NCBI GenBank assembly: GCA_963724495.1
Contig: CAVRUZ010000005.1
Span: 310,001-374,000 of the forward strand
DNA from: CAVRUZ01 sp963724495
GTDB taxonomy: Bacteria; Actinomycetota; Actinomycetes; Propionibacteriales; DAIQRJ01
DNA: 64,000 nt
Direction of reading: 5' to 3'
Shown here: positions 1 to 9,700 of the stretch, piece by piece
Position numbering within the stretch: position 1 is the first letter of the stretch
How the letters are laid out: every line of letters begins with the position of its first letter
The notes under the pieces: model-generated
Seen by the model: the letters and a program-made list of their open reading frames with translations, nothing else
Database searches by the model: none
Told to the model about the DNA's origin: nothing
Translations under genes and position numbers: made by a program

Positions 1-643
1 GCGCTCACCGGGGACGAGGTGCAAGCCACGGCCGAAACGCCGATCGTCGAACAGCTCGCCGATCGGCTCCGCACCTCGCTCGACCAGTTCGACGGCGCCG
101 GCGCGCACTCTGCTATTCGACCGGTTGCTGGCGTCGGTCTCCATCGACGTCGTGCTCGCCGACATCGTCCTGCCCTACCTGCGTGACCTCGGCGACCGTT
201 GGGCCGCTGGCCGGGCGAGCGTCGCGCAGGAGCACTTCGCGTCCAACCTCCTCCGCGGACGGTTACTGGCACTCGCCCGCGACTGGGACAGTGGCGACGG
301 ACCTGCGCTCCTTCTCGCATGCCTTCCTGGTGAGGCACACGACCTAGGCCTCATCGTCTTCGGGATCCTCGCCGCGCGACGTGGCTGGCGCGTCACCTTC
401 CTCGGCGCCGACACCCCGCTGGACACCGTCCACGCCACTGTCCGCAACATTCAGCCGGCGCTCACCGTCCTCGTCGCTACCAACCCGTCCCTGGTAGCCA
501 CGCATGTCGATGACCTTCGACGGCTCACTGCCGTGACTCGCACCGCCATCGCAGGCAGCACGGACATGCAGGCCGCCGCTGATGTGGGTGCCACAGCACT
601 TCCCCCGGACATCGCTCGCGCCGCTAACTCACTCGTCCCATAG
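1..643 (+). pseudogene. CarH-like B12-binding MerR-family regulator, 5' truncated by window edge and frameshifted
   Basis: Transcriptional regulator with a C-terminal cobalamin-binding domain. In frame 1 the sequence up to about base 117 reads as a helical linker (LADRLRTSLDQFDGAGAH). From about base 118 the homologous reading continues in frame 2 (FDRLLASVSIDVVLADIVLP) to the stop at 643, so one extra base lies near 118. The domain shows W-x9-E-H in DRWAAGRASVAQEH and E-x-H-x-x-G in GEAHDLGL. This is the residue spacing of the adenosylcobalamin pocket and lower-ligand site of CarH-type light sensors. The N-terminal MerR DNA-binding domain lies outside the window. In other bacteria such proteins repress carotenoid or photolyase genes in the dark; none of these is visible here. 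Confidence 0.75.
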
Positions 644-958
644 ACCTGCACGCATCTGCCGCTGACGTCACTCGACTGGACGATGGCAGTCCTTCCGGAT
701 GCGGTGCACACTCGTGGCTTGGCGGCCCTCGACGCCTCTCTCGCCGCGTCGCAACAGCTGGGTCTCGCGACGGTCGCTCATCTGTCGCGCGACCGGGACA
801 CATCGCGTGAACACACCGAGTCCGACCTGCGGGTGTTCATCGGCTGTTGCCAGGACCGCTCGGTGAATCCTGGTCGGCTCGCGGCGAGGATCCTGGAACG
901 GTGGGCTCGACTATTCCTCCTCTAGATTGGTACGACGGCTACAGGACGGACGGTCCCC
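644..958. other. intergenic, no supported gene
   Basis: An open frame of about 80 codons runs at 683-925 on the plus strand. Its translation matches nothing I recognise and it lacks a clear ribosome binding site. I see no RNA gene or repeat here. Confidence 0.4.
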
Positions 959-1916
959 GTGTCAGCTACTCAGCCGCTGGGTCGGAGCAACCTGCAGGTG
1001 CCGCGGCTCGGCGTCGGCGCCATGACGTGGGGAGACGCGCACGGTTTGGCCAGGATTCATCCGGCGAAGTCCGCCTACGGCGGAGCCGAGGGCGCACGAC
1101 GAGGAGCGCGGTGCATGGGAGGCCAGCATCTTGGCAGGGGTGACGCTCTTCGACACGGCAGCGATGTATGCCGGTGGGGCGTCGGAGCGGCGGCTCGGCG
1201 ACCTCTCCAGTGACGAGGCCTTGATCGCCACCAAGTTCCCGGCGCGCCTGTGGGCTTCCGCTGAGGACATGCCGGGCCAACTCGCCGACAGCCTGGCCCG
1301 GCTGCGACGCGACCATATCGACCTGTATCAGCACCACTTCCCCTCCAGGCGCGTGGACATCTCGCGCCTGATGAACCTGATGGCGGACGCCGTCGCGGCC
1401 GGGCAGGTCCGCGCCGTCGGGGTGAGCAACTACTCGGCCGACCAGATGCGAGAGGCGCATGCCGCACTGGCACAGCGTGGCGTCTCCCTCGCGTCCAATC
1501 AGGTGGAGTACTCGCTGATGCACCGCCGACCAGAAACCAATGGAGTGCTCGATACTTGCCGTGAGCTCGGCGTCACTCTCATCGCTTACCAACCGCTGGC
1601 CAGCGGCGCGCTCACCGGCAGGTACACCCCGGCCCACCGGCCGAGAGGTCTGCGGCGCTTCACGAAACCGTTTCGCGGCGGGGCTCTGGCAAGGCTCGAG
1701 GCGATCATTGGGTTGCTGCACGAGATCGGCGAGCGCTACGACAAGACTCCGGCGCAGGTGGCACTACGCTGGCTGATCGAGGACGAGACGGTCCTGCCCA
1801 TCCCAGGCGCCAAGAATCGGGCTCAGGCCACCGCCAACGCGGGTGCGTTGACGTTCCGTCTGACCCAGGACGAGATCGACGCGCTCGACAGGGCGACGAG
1901 GGACCCAAACACCTGA
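959..1916 (+). pseudogene. aldo/keto reductase, frameshifted
   Basis: NADPH-dependent aldo/keto reductase family. The GTG start at 959 gives the family N-terminus (LGRSNLQVPRLGVGAMTWG), the first beta strand of the barrel. At about 1088-1096 the frame shifts by one extra base, and the protein resumes as AHDEERGAWEASILAGVTLF then FDTAAMYAGGASERRLG, where D and Y are the catalytic Asp and Tyr. Later hallmarks are DHIDLYQHHFP (with the His region), VRAVGVSNYSADQM, SNQVEYSLMHR and a C-terminal cofactor-binding stretch IPGAKNRAQATANAGA. The combined length, about 318 codons, fits a full enzyme. Substrate cannot be told. The single shift is the only defect. Confidence 0.85.
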
Positions 1917-1924
1917 CCCAGGCG

Positions 1925-2245
1925 CCTGTGGGAGCCATCGGCCGCGCTGGCCCGTTCAGCGTAGAAACAGGTGCGGGTGCAACGCGGTCAGGCGGAACAA
2001 GCCGCCCGTCCTTCGGCACAGACATGGACGCCCACGGCCAGCCCGACGGCCGGACGAATGAACACGTCGGCACCCCGGGGTCCCAGCTGACTTGCAGCTG
2101 GCTCATGGCGCGTTCCACCACCGAGGCGATCACGCACAACCGGGAGTGCTCGTCGATGCCGGTGACGACCTGGGCAATCGCGCAACTGGCCGGTGGTCGA
2201 GTTGACGATCATCACCCCGCCGACGATCCAAAACTGACGGTGTGA
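1925..2245 (-). pseudogene. IS481-family transposase remnant
   Basis: On the minus strand, pieces in different frames match the DDE integrase-core region of IS481-type transposases: FWIVGGVMIVNSTTGQL, then in another frame VVTGIDEHSRLCVIASVVER, then a GVP stretch that would precede the second catalytic region. The first catalytic Asp expected before VGG is not in frame, and several frame changes are needed, so it cannot encode an active enzyme. No terminal inverted repeats were found. Confidence 0.55.
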
Positions 2246-2284
2246 TCCGCGGGTGTGATCCGCGGGTGGGTGTGATCCGCGGGG
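2241..2284. repeat. short tandem repeat, three copies of TGTGATCCGCGGG-like unit
   Basis: The unit TGTGATCCGCGG occurs at about 2242, 2255 and 2271, next to the transposase remnant. Copies are near perfect, and the last pair are separated by an extra GTGG. It may mark one end of the decayed element. Confidence 0.6.
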
Positions 2285-2852
2285 CAATTGCTGATTCCGG
2301 CTCTACATGGTCAAGGCGGCTCGCTTCGCTCGCCGCTGCGCTCGCTGCGGGCCGGTCCTCGCTCCGCAAGCCGGCCGCTCATCCTCAACGGGCAGCCATC
2401 CGGCACACCTACCTCCGCTCCTCAGCTCATCGACGCTCCGACAAACCGCCACGGGCATCCCCCGATGTCCGCGCCCGTGTCGGAGACCGGGTCGGTCAGG
2501 CTGCGACCCTTTCACTCCGCGATCCCGTCGCCGGCCACGGTCGAACAGTTGGCCGTATTGGTCACCTTTCTGCTCAGGGGACGGATTGAAATCAAACGCG
2601 GCGGTCCTCGCATCCGATGGCGGCTGGTCGGTGCGGTGATCTGCCTCCCGGGGACTTCGTCGAGGCCCCATCATCGGGATCCGCCCATCGAATCGCTGGT
2701 GATGCGCCGCGCGGACTTCCACCGATCGTCAGCGATTCGGAGGGTGTCCCGCGCAGTGGTTCCCGAGCGGTGCCCGCAAGGGGTGGGGCATTAAGCAACA
2801 CGATGATGACGGCTTCTTAGGTCAGGGATGGCCGACGCGAGGAGGGCGGTGG
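2246..2852. other. non-coding region with GC-rich hairpin potential
   Basis: No gene with recognisable product was found. Bases 2310-2395 contain closely spaced self-complementary runs of the GCTCGCTTCGCTCGC type and a GCCGG...CCGGC pair, which could fold into several hairpins downstream of the SulP gene ending at 2853. No U-tract is present, so I do not call a terminator. Confidence 0.35.
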
Positions 2853-4829
2853 TTAGGGGTCGGTGTCCGGGGTCGCGTCCTTCGGCCGACTTGTCGTCGG
2901 AGTCGGCCGTTGCCACGGCAGCGAGCTGCCGGCGGGTTCGTCCTCGATCGCGTCCTCGGGCGTTTCCGTGGGAGTCGTTGGCTCGTGAGCCAGGGCCCAG
3001 CGCAGATAGCTCTCCTCGGCGACCGGCAGCGTGGCGAACAGCATCTCTTTGCCGATGACGTCGATGACCCCAGCTCGGTCCAGCGGCTCGTACACGTCGT
3101 TCTTCACGCGAGCCAGGCCCAGGTGGATGCCGCGATCGGCGAGTTCTCGGCCCAGCTCGCGCAGACCATCGGCCGCGGTGATGTCGATCTCGACGTTGGC
3201 CTCGACATTGAGCACGAACCACCGGACCGGGTCGTCCGGGTAGGCCTCGTTCTCGATGTCGAGGAGCTTCTCCACTCGCTCGCGCAGGTCGCCGATGTTG
3301 GCGAAGAACAGCGGAGCGTCATACCGATAGAACATGCACCCGGGGATTGTCCGCGCATCGGGGTAGTCGGCCACATCGTGCATGCCGGCGACGCCCGGCA
3401 CCCGCCCCAGGACGCCCTCGTGTGGGCGCGCCAGCCGGAATAGCATCTCCAGCAGACTGAGTGCGATGGCCAAAACGACGCCCTGCAAGATGCCGATGAC
3501 GACGGTGCCGACCAGTGTGACGACGGCCAGAATGAACTCGCGCCGCCGAAACCGCCACAACCGACGGAACTCCGGGATGGACACGAGCTTGCCCGCTGCG
3601 TAGAAGACCACCGCGCCCAGGGCGGCCCAGGGCAGCGGCGCCATCAACGGACCGGCAAAGAACAACACACCGACGATGCACAACGCGGCGACCAGGGAGT
3701 AAAGCTGGCTGCGCGCGCCCCCGGCGATCGCCAGCGCCGTGCGCGACCCGGACGCGGACACCGGATACCCGCTGAAGACGCCGACCATCGCCTGCACACC
3801 CACCATCGCGACGAGTTCGGCCTGCGGATCGGGCCGAAGGTCGGCCGCGGTCTCCCCCTCCGCGGGAGCGAGGGGGAATCCCCGGGCGATGAGCATGATG
3901 TCGCTGTAGCCGACGATCGTGATGCCCAGGCCTGCGAGCAGGAGCATCTTGACGTCCTCGAACGTCACGGCGGGCAGCCCCGGCACAGGCAGCCCCGACG
4001 GAACCTCGCCGACCACCGCCACCCCGTATGACTCGAGGTCGAACACGACCGATGCCAGGGTGGCCAGCACCACCGCGATGAGCGGACCGGGCAGCGACGG
4101 GCCTAACCAGCGCAGCACCAGGATCACCGCCAGCGTGGATGCGGCCACTGCGAGCGTCAGCCAGTCGGTCTCGGTGGCGACGCCGAGGAAACCACGCAGA
4201 TCCTCCACGATCGTGCCGCCGTCGAAGGAGGTCCCGGTCACCTTGCCGAGCTGGCCGACGACCATCAGTACGGCGCCGCCGGCCAAGTAGCCGACGAGCA
4301 GCGGGGTGGACAACAGTTCGGCGATGATTCCCGCCCGCAGTAGCCGAGCTAGCAGTGCCCACCCGGCGACGATGAGTGCGAGGGTGGCGCTCAATGCGAC
4401 CGCTCGGTCAGGGTTCTGCGCGGCCAGCGGGGCGATCGCCACGCCGGTCATCAGGGCGATCGTAGACTCGGGACCGGAGGACAGGATGCGCGAGCTGCCC
4501 AGCACGGCATAGCCGATGATCGCCGCAAGCGCCGCCCACAGGCTCGCCACCGGTGGCACGTTGACGATCGCCGCGTAGGCCATCACTTGCGGGATCAGGT
4601 ATGCCGCGACGGCCACTCCCGCGATGCTGTCCGCGCGGAGCCAACGCACCGAGTACTTCCTGGTGAGGTAGTTCAGGCCGGGCGTGAGTCCACGCAGCAC
4701 GGAGCGGACACGATGCTCAGGCTTCTGGTCGAGCTTGTAGTCGATGGCTGGACGAGGGCGCAGGTGCGCAGGGATGGGGACACGTTCGTCGGCTGCCAGC
4801 TTCCTGGCCGTGGGTCGTTTCTTCGCCAC
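2853..4829 (-). CDS. SulP family anion transporter with STAS domain
   Basis: Inner-membrane anion carrier of the SLC26/SulP family (sulfate, bicarbonate or other anions; substrate not decided by sequence), 658 aa, a normal length. A basic cytoplasmic tail of about 60 residues leads to the first SulP signature (IPQVMAYAAIVNVPPV). About a dozen hydrophobic segments follow to about residue 480, including FSGYPVSASGSRTALAIAGG. A C-terminal STAS domain occupies about residues 500-615 (CMFYRYDAPLFFANIGDLRE, ITAADGLRELGRELADRGI), followed by a Pro/Thr-rich tail. The start is GTG at 4829 with AAGGA upstream. A K+ channel gene lies 196 bp upstream on the same strand. It is one of three SulP genes in the window, and the three are clearly diverged from one another. 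Confidence 0.93.
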   Translation of the reverse strand: MAKKRPTARKLAADERVPIPAHLRPRPAIDYKLDQKPEHRVRSVLRGLTPGLNYLTRKYSVRWLRADSIAGVAVAAYLIPQVMAYAAIVNVPPVASLWAALAAIIGYAVLGSSRILSSGPESTIALMTGVAIAPLAAQNPDRAVALSATLALIVAGWALLARLLRAGIIAELLSTPLLVGYLAGGAVLMVVGQLGKVTGTSFDGGTIVEDLRGFLGVATETDWLTLAVAASTLAVILVLRWLGPSLPGPLIAVVLATLASVVFDLESYGVAVVGEVPSGLPVPGLPAVTFEDVKMLLLAGLGITIVGYSDIMLIARGFPLAPAEGETAADLRPDPQAELVAMVGVQAMVGVFSGYPVSASGSRTALAIAGGARSQLYSLVAALCIVGVLFFAGPLMAPLPWAALGAVVFYAAGKLVSIPEFRRLWRFRRREFILAVVTLVGTVVIGILQGVVLAIALSLLEMLFRLARPHEGVLGRVPGVAGMHDVADYPDARTIPGCMFYRYDAPLFFANIGDLRERVEKLLDIENEAYPDDPVRWFVLNVEANVEIDITAADGLRELGRELADRGIHLGLARVKNDVYEPLDRAGVIDVIGKEMLFATLPVAEESYLRWALAHEPTTPTETPEDAIEDEPAGSSLPWQRPTPTTSRPKDATPDTDP

Positions 4830-5025
4830 CGCGCGTCCTTGGGTGTTGCCTCATCAAACGGTGTCTCAGCGTGCACCTGGACGTCACCAAGAGTCCAACT
4901 CAGGACCCTACCGATTCGATCGCCGGTTCCTTATGCGCGCTGCCACCGCTCCTGCGGAGGTGGAGCGCCCCCTTTGCCAGAATCGTGCTCGGCGTTGCCT
5001 GGGCCTTAAGCACCTCCCCCAGCCG

Positions 5026-5511
5026 CTACTGGTCGTCTCGGCCGCTGCGACCAGCGTCACCGACTGGGACCGTCGACCACGTTTGCAGGCGCGCATCCAA
5101 CCGAGCCAGCTGTGTCTCGATCCGAGTAAGGCGCGCATCGAGGCGCTGCTCCAGGATTTCAGCCGCTGCCTCGAATGCCACCTCCTCCTCGCGAGCAATT
5201 CGAAGGGCCACGACAAGTGTGACGATTGCCGCCACGGCACCGATGACTGCCACCCCCGCCACAATCACACCGGCGGCAATCAGACGACCCGTCGTTGTTA
5301 CGGGAACGTGGTCGCCGTAGCCAACTGTCGTCAGGGTGGTAAGCGACCACCACAGCGCATCACCAAAGGAGCGGATGGTGCTATCAGGCCGCTCACCCTC
5401 GACCAGCCACAGCGCGGTGCCGCCACCGACAACGATAAGGCTGGCGAAGACTGTAACGACCACAGCGAGCCATAGCACTGTGGTCCCGGTCAATCGTTGC
5501 TTCCGCGCCAT
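5026..5511 (-). CDS. two-TM potassium channel (KcsA-like ion channel 2)
   Basis: Small K+-selective channel subunit, 161 aa, presumably a tetramer in the cytoplasmic membrane. The first transmembrane helix is at about residues 10-35, a pore helix follows, and the selectivity filter reads TTVGYGD (TLTTVGYGDHVPV) at about residues 62-68. The second helix is at about 75-105. The C-terminal 50 residues (EILEQRLDARLTRIETQLAR) are heptad-like and likely form a cytoplasmic tetrameric coiled coil, as in KcsA. No ligand-binding RCK domain is present. The ATG start has GAAAGG upstream. It lies between two SulP genes on the same strand, but the gaps (196 bp and 641 bp) do not indicate an operon. Confidence 0.92.
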   Translation of the reverse strand: MARKQRLTGTTVLWLAVVVTVFASLIVVGGGTALWLVEGERPDSTIRSFGDALWWSLTTLTTVGYGDHVPVTTTGRLIAAGVIVAGVAVIGAVAAIVTLVVALRIAREEEVAFEAAAEILEQRLDARLTRIETQLARLDARLQTWSTVPVGDAGRSGRDDQ

Positions 5512-6152
5512 AGCACCGGCATCCTTTCTCGCGGGACGAGTCGACGGTAGCTAGTCTCAACCTTGTACGCGTGCAGCCCGAACGCATCCGACCAAAGCGG
5601 AACATGCGGTCGGCGGCGGCAGGACGGGCCAGCATCGCTTCTGAGGGTGTCGAAGCCTTCACTCGGAGCTGATCGGCGTCAGAGATCCGCCATGACAAAT
5701 TGGCGAATCCCTGGCGCCTGGTCGACGACGAAGGTTTGCCCTCGACAAGCGGAGCTGAGCCAATGGCGTCGCCCTACCGGCACAACGTGGAGGGAGGGAG
5801 CTGCGCCATCGATTCCTTATCTGGCTTGCCGCACCGGGCTCCTACCTGTTCCAGAGTCGTGGCTCGGTCGTGGCTCGAGCCGCACCCGACACGCCTTGCG
5901 TGCTCGTTGGGCTGATGTCGTACTGATTCCCGCACCTGACTCATGCCAGGTTCGGCTCTGCACCGTTTGACCGTGGAGCGGAGTGAGTGGCCCCGAGTCG
6001 TACTGGTCACGGACATTCCGGGTCTCGTGCACCTGTATCAACTCTGCAGGTGGATCTGGGCATGAGGGCCCGCGCGACCCTTTCCGGGTGGATACGAGAT
6101 GCTTCTTCGCTCAGTTCGTCTATGCGTCTGAGGCTCTCTTGCTTCGGCGGTT
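5512..6152. other. intergenic, no supported gene
   Basis: This 641 bp stretch has several short open frames on both strands. None gives a recognisable protein, plausible ribosome binding site or transmembrane pattern. It contains the upstream region of the K+ channel gene and the downstream region of the next SulP gene. Confidence 0.4.
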
Positions 6153-7976
6153 TCAGGGCAGGCGGCGAGGCGCTTCGCCCCACGGCTCGTCATCGAACGT
6201 TGGCGTCACGATGATCTCTTCCTCCGTCTCTTCCCCGACCGGTTCGGGTTCCGGCTGCCCGGGACGCTCAATCCCATGCTGCCGGCGGGCCTCCCGTATT
6301 CCCTGTGCGACGTTGTGCCAGAGGTGGTCCTCGCCTAACCGTTCGCGGAGCCCGGAATGCTCGAGGACGGTCCGGACCGGCCACCGTACCCGCACGAGGT
6401 AGAGGTCGACGTTGCGCCCGGCAAGCTGGTCGCGCAGCTCGGACAACATGTCGGCGCTGGTCGTTTCGAGCTGGTCGGTCGTTTCCAGGTTCAGGATCAG
6501 CGCCTTGGTATCCGGTGTCGCCTCGACCGCCTGGAGGATCGCCTCCTGGACCTCGGCGGCGTTGACCCAAAACAGCGACACGTTGACCCGGAGCACGAGA
6601 ATGCCGGGGAATGTGGTGCGGTCCGGATGTTGGCGCACGCCGCCCCAGGCCGACTTCTCGCCCGGGATCTTGCCAAGGACCTCCACGTCCACCCGACTCG
6701 ACCTGTACACCATGCCGAGCAGGGACTGCCCTATGGCAATCGCCAGGCCGAGCATGGGTCCGGCCATGAGAACGGCGCCGGCGGCCACCACGGCACCGAC
6801 GCCGTCGCTCCTGCGCACCTTCATGTAGCGGCGAACGGCGGCCAGGTCCAGGAGCCCCCATACGGCGTTGATCACGATGGCGCTGAGGACCGCCTTTGGC
6901 AGGAGGGACAGTGCCGGCGCGATGAGGAGGATCGCGACGATCGCGATGGCCGCGGCCGAGAGGCCGCTGACCTGCGACCCGCCGCCGGCCCGGTCCACGG
7001 CGGCAGTCTTGGACAGGCTACCGGCCACTCCGAGGCCGCCGAACAGGCCCGAGGCAAGATTCGCGCCGCCTGCAGCGATGAGCTCCTGGTCGGTGTCCAG
7101 CCGATAGCCACCCTTGGTGGCGTACAGGCGTCCGGCACTCAACCCCTCGGCCAGACCGACGACCGCGATGGCGGCGCCGGCGAGGGCGACGCCGACCAGC
7201 TGGGTCAGCGGCACGACCGGGATGGTGGGTGTGGGCAAACCCTTTGGCACCGGACCGACGACGGCCACGCCGTGAGCGGCGAGGTCGAGCCAATGCGAGG
7301 CGGCGAGCCCGAGGACGAGAACGACCAGCGCCCACGGCACCCGCGGCAGTAGGCGAGAGCCGATGAACAGCACGGCCAGTGCGCTGACGCCTACCGTCGC
7401 CGTTAGTAGGTCGACTTGGTCGATGTTGAGCGCCAAGGCCGATAATCGGTGCACGACGTCGCCCGGTGTGACTTCGATGCCGAGCAGGTTGGGTAGCTCA
7501 CCGATGATCACGAGGATGGTGAGGCCGAACACGAAACCAGTGACGATGGGCTTGGACAGGAACTCCGCGACCCAACCCACCCTGAGGAACCCGGCGAGAA
7601 CCAGGACGGCGCCCGCCGCCAGGACGATGGCAGACGTGTAGCTGACCGCCTGGGCAACGTTGGCCGGATGCATGCTCGCGACAAGCGTCGCGGACAAGAC
7701 CGAGACGGTGGACACGGGTCCGACAATCAACTGCGGCGAGGAGCCGAGGGCCGCATAGACCAGGAGAGCGACGGGGACGGCGTACAGGCCCACCTGAACA
7801 GGCACCCCCGCGATGGACGCGTACCCGAGGGACTGCGGGACCGCGAGGGCGGCGACAACCACCCCGGCCACGATGTCAGGACGTAGCCGTGCGCGCTTGT
7901 ACAGAGGGAGCCAGGTCACGATAGGTAGGCGGCGATGCAGCCCTCGGCGAATCCTCTGCCCGTCCGATCGGGTCAT
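6153..7976 (-). CDS. SulP family anion transporter with STAS domain
   Basis: Second SulP carrier, 607 aa. The family signature VPQSLGYASIAGVPVQVGL is near residues 45-65, and further transmembrane segments run to about residue 430, including LGVAGSLSKTAAVDRAGGG, the counterpart of the central substrate-site helix region. A STAS domain follows at about 455-570 (FPGILVLRVNVSLFWVNAAE, ALILNLETTDQLETTSADML). The acidic C-terminus carries a run of Glu residues. The ATG start at 7976 has only weak purine-rich upstream sequence, so the exact start is less sure than the gene. Substrate is not known. Downstream is the same-strand K+ channel and the first SulP gene. Confidence 0.92.
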   Translation of the reverse strand: MTRSDGQRIRRGLHRRLPIVTWLPLYKRARLRPDIVAGVVVAALAVPQSLGYASIAGVPVQVGLYAVPVALLVYAALGSSPQLIVGPVSTVSVLSATLVASMHPANVAQAVSYTSAIVLAAGAVLVLAGFLRVGWVAEFLSKPIVTGFVFGLTILVIIGELPNLLGIEVTPGDVVHRLSALALNIDQVDLLTATVGVSALAVLFIGSRLLPRVPWALVVLVLGLAASHWLDLAAHGVAVVGPVPKGLPTPTIPVVPLTQLVGVALAGAAIAVVGLAEGLSAGRLYATKGGYRLDTDQELIAAGGANLASGLFGGLGVAGSLSKTAAVDRAGGGSQVSGLSAAAIAIVAILLIAPALSLLPKAVLSAIVINAVWGLLDLAAVRRYMKVRRSDGVGAVVAAGAVLMAGPMLGLAIAIGQSLLGMVYRSSRVDVEVLGKIPGEKSAWGGVRQHPDRTTFPGILVLRVNVSLFWVNAAEVQEAILQAVEATPDTKALILNLETTDQLETTSADMLSELRDQLAGRNVDLYLVRVRWPVRTVLEHSGLRERLGEDHLWHNVAQGIREARRQHGIERPGQPEPEPVGEETEEEIIVTPTFDDEPWGEAPRRLP

Positions 7977-8157
7977 TGGACCGGGCGCAGGACGTCAAGG
8001 CGGACCCGCAACGTTGCAGGGAGGACTGTTTGGGTCAGGCCTCTGATGTGACGTCGTCGGCGGTGATCATCTGCGTCATGTAGTACGCGAATCCCACCTT
8101 CCGGCAAGACCCCGAAACGCGCCCGCTCGGTGCGCGATCGCCGGTCGCGATGGGGGG

Positions 8158-9150
8158 CTACGACGCCTTGGGCGAATTGGGATTTCCGTCACCGTTCGGG
8201 AGTCGGACGACTGGGAAGTGGCCACCAGCGTGCTCGCCTTCCTCGTACAGATCGGCGGCCGCTCCCACGATGAGCGGGTCCGCCTCGTGCGCGATGCGAA
8301 GGTCCTTGTCGGGGTAGTCGATGACGTGTAACACGTGCCGCATCGCCTCGAGCCTGGCGCGCTTCTTGTCGTTGCTCTTCACCACGGTCCAGGGCGCGTC
8401 TCCCGTGTCGGTGTAGAAGAACATCGACTCCTTGGCCTGGGTGTATTCCGGCCACTTGTCCAGCGACGCCATGTCGGTGGGGGAGAGCTTCCACTGCCGG
8501 ACCGGATCGGTCTGGCGCAGCGCGAAGCGAGCCGCCTGCTCGTCGCGGCCGACGGAGAACCAGAGCTTGGTCAGGAGTACACCGCTGTTGACCAGCATGC
8601 GTTCGAGTTCCGGGGCCTCACGCATGAACTCCAGGTACTGGGTCGGGGTGCAGTAGCCCATGACGCGTTCGACGCCGGCCCGGTTGTACCAGGAGCGGTC
8701 CATCAGCACAATCTCACCGGCGCTCGGCAGGTGCTGGATGTAGCGCTGGAAGTACCACTGGCGCTGCTCCGCCTCCGTCGGCTTCTCCAGCGCCACGACG
8801 CGCGCACCTCGCGGATTCAGGTGCTCGGTGAAGCGCTTGATCGCGCCGCCCTTCCCGGCCGCGTCGCGCCCCTCGAAGAGGATGAGGACCTTGGCGCCCG
8901 ACTCCTTCACGTGCAGCTGGAGCTTGAGCAGCTCGACCTGGAGTAGCCGTTTGTGCTTCTCGTATGGGCGTCGTGACAGCTTGGTGTCATAGGGGTACTG
9001 ATGGCGCCAGGCGTCTGCCAACTCCGTGTCGGCGGGACGTGGCAGGCTGAGCTCGGTCATTTCGTCGATCTCAGCGGCGTAGTCAGCGGCGGCGGATTTG
9101 CTCGCCGCACGCTCGGCGTCCGAGCCTGGTGCGCCGTTGTTGGCTGCCAT
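8158..9150 (-). CDS. ppk2: polyphosphate kinase 2
   Basis: PPK2-family enzyme that transfers phosphate between polyphosphate and nucleoside diphosphates or monophosphates, 330 aa, single-domain form. Motifs: Walker A GRDAAGKGGAIKRF at about residue 106, Walker B MDRSWYNRAGVERVMGYC at about 170-187, and LTKLWFSVGRDEQAARF in the lid region. The reading frame is open further upstream, but ATG at 9150 has AGAAGGGG spaced correctly, so I chose it. The first 45 residues are Ala-rich and acidic. Which nucleotide it favours cannot be read with certainty. A polyphosphate-associated CHAD protein lies at the far end of the window. Confidence 0.93.
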   Translation of the reverse strand: MAANNGAPGSDAERAASKSAAADYAAEIDEMTELSLPRPADTELADAWRHQYPYDTKLSRRPYEKHKRLLQVELLKLQLHVKESGAKVLILFEGRDAAGKGGAIKRFTEHLNPRGARVVALEKPTEAEQRQWYFQRYIQHLPSAGEIVLMDRSWYNRAGVERVMGYCTPTQYLEFMREAPELERMLVNSGVLLTKLWFSVGRDEQAARFALRQTDPVRQWKLSPTDMASLDKWPEYTQAKESMFFYTDTGDAPWTVVKSNDKKRARLEAMRHVLHVIDYPDKDLRIAHEADPLIVGAAADLYEEGEHAGGHFPVVRLPNGDGNPNSPKAS

Positions 9151-9322
9151 GGTGCCCCTTCTGCCCGACGAGGCGTCCTCGCCCTTCACGCTGACGCTAC
9201 GCCGCGACAGGAAACTCCGTGGCCATGGGCTGAGCGCCACGGCCCTCGATTCACGTTTGCTTGACATTGGCCCCAAGTCGGACCCCAAGGTCGGCGGAGC
9301 TAGCCGGTCCGTGTTTGCCACG

Positions 9323-9700
9323 ATGCATCGTCTCCTGGAGTCTCCCACCTGGACCGAAAGGGCCGCAATTGTTGCCGTTTGGGCGGCCAATTACGCATTG
9401 GTCAATCGCCGCGATCCGACCAGCGGTCTGCTAACGCCGATCCTGAGGGCAGTCGGAATCAGCCTCGTGACGGTCGCTCTGCTGTTCCTCGCGACGCAAC
9501 TGCCAACCCTGCGGGCAGGGATGCTGACCGTCCCGCTCACCCCGCTCCAGTGGCTGACCTGCGCGGGTCTGGCGGCAATGCTCCCGATTGTCGTCGAGAT
9601 CGGCAAGGTGATCCGGAGGCGCGGGAGCGCCAGGACGAGGGCGTTGGACCCCGAGCATGCGCTCGCGCCGTCACGTGCCCTGAGCGCAGTTCAGATGTAG
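9323..9700 (+). pseudogene. orphan C-terminal fragment of a P-type cation ATPase
   Basis: The 126-codon frame from ATG 9323 contains the last transmembrane helices of a cation-transporting P-type ATPase: AVGISLVTVALLFLATQLPT, then LTPLQWLTCAGLAAMLPIVV followed by EIGKVIRRR. This resembles the C-terminal tail of such pumps. No phosphorylation motif (DKTGT) or nucleotide-binding domain occurs anywhere upstream. It is divergent from the PPK2 gene, with 172 bp between the starts. I read it as the remnant of a deleted pump gene. A free-standing small membrane protein is a less likely alternative. Confidence 0.6.

Noticed and set aside
2241..2400. Repeat array that could be CRISPR-like
   Set aside because: Only three short repeats, with no regular spacers, and no cas genes; a simple tandem duplication.
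5563..5970. Small ORFs between the K+ channel and SulP genes
   Set aside because: Arg/Pro/Ser-rich translations without ribosome sites or family similarity.
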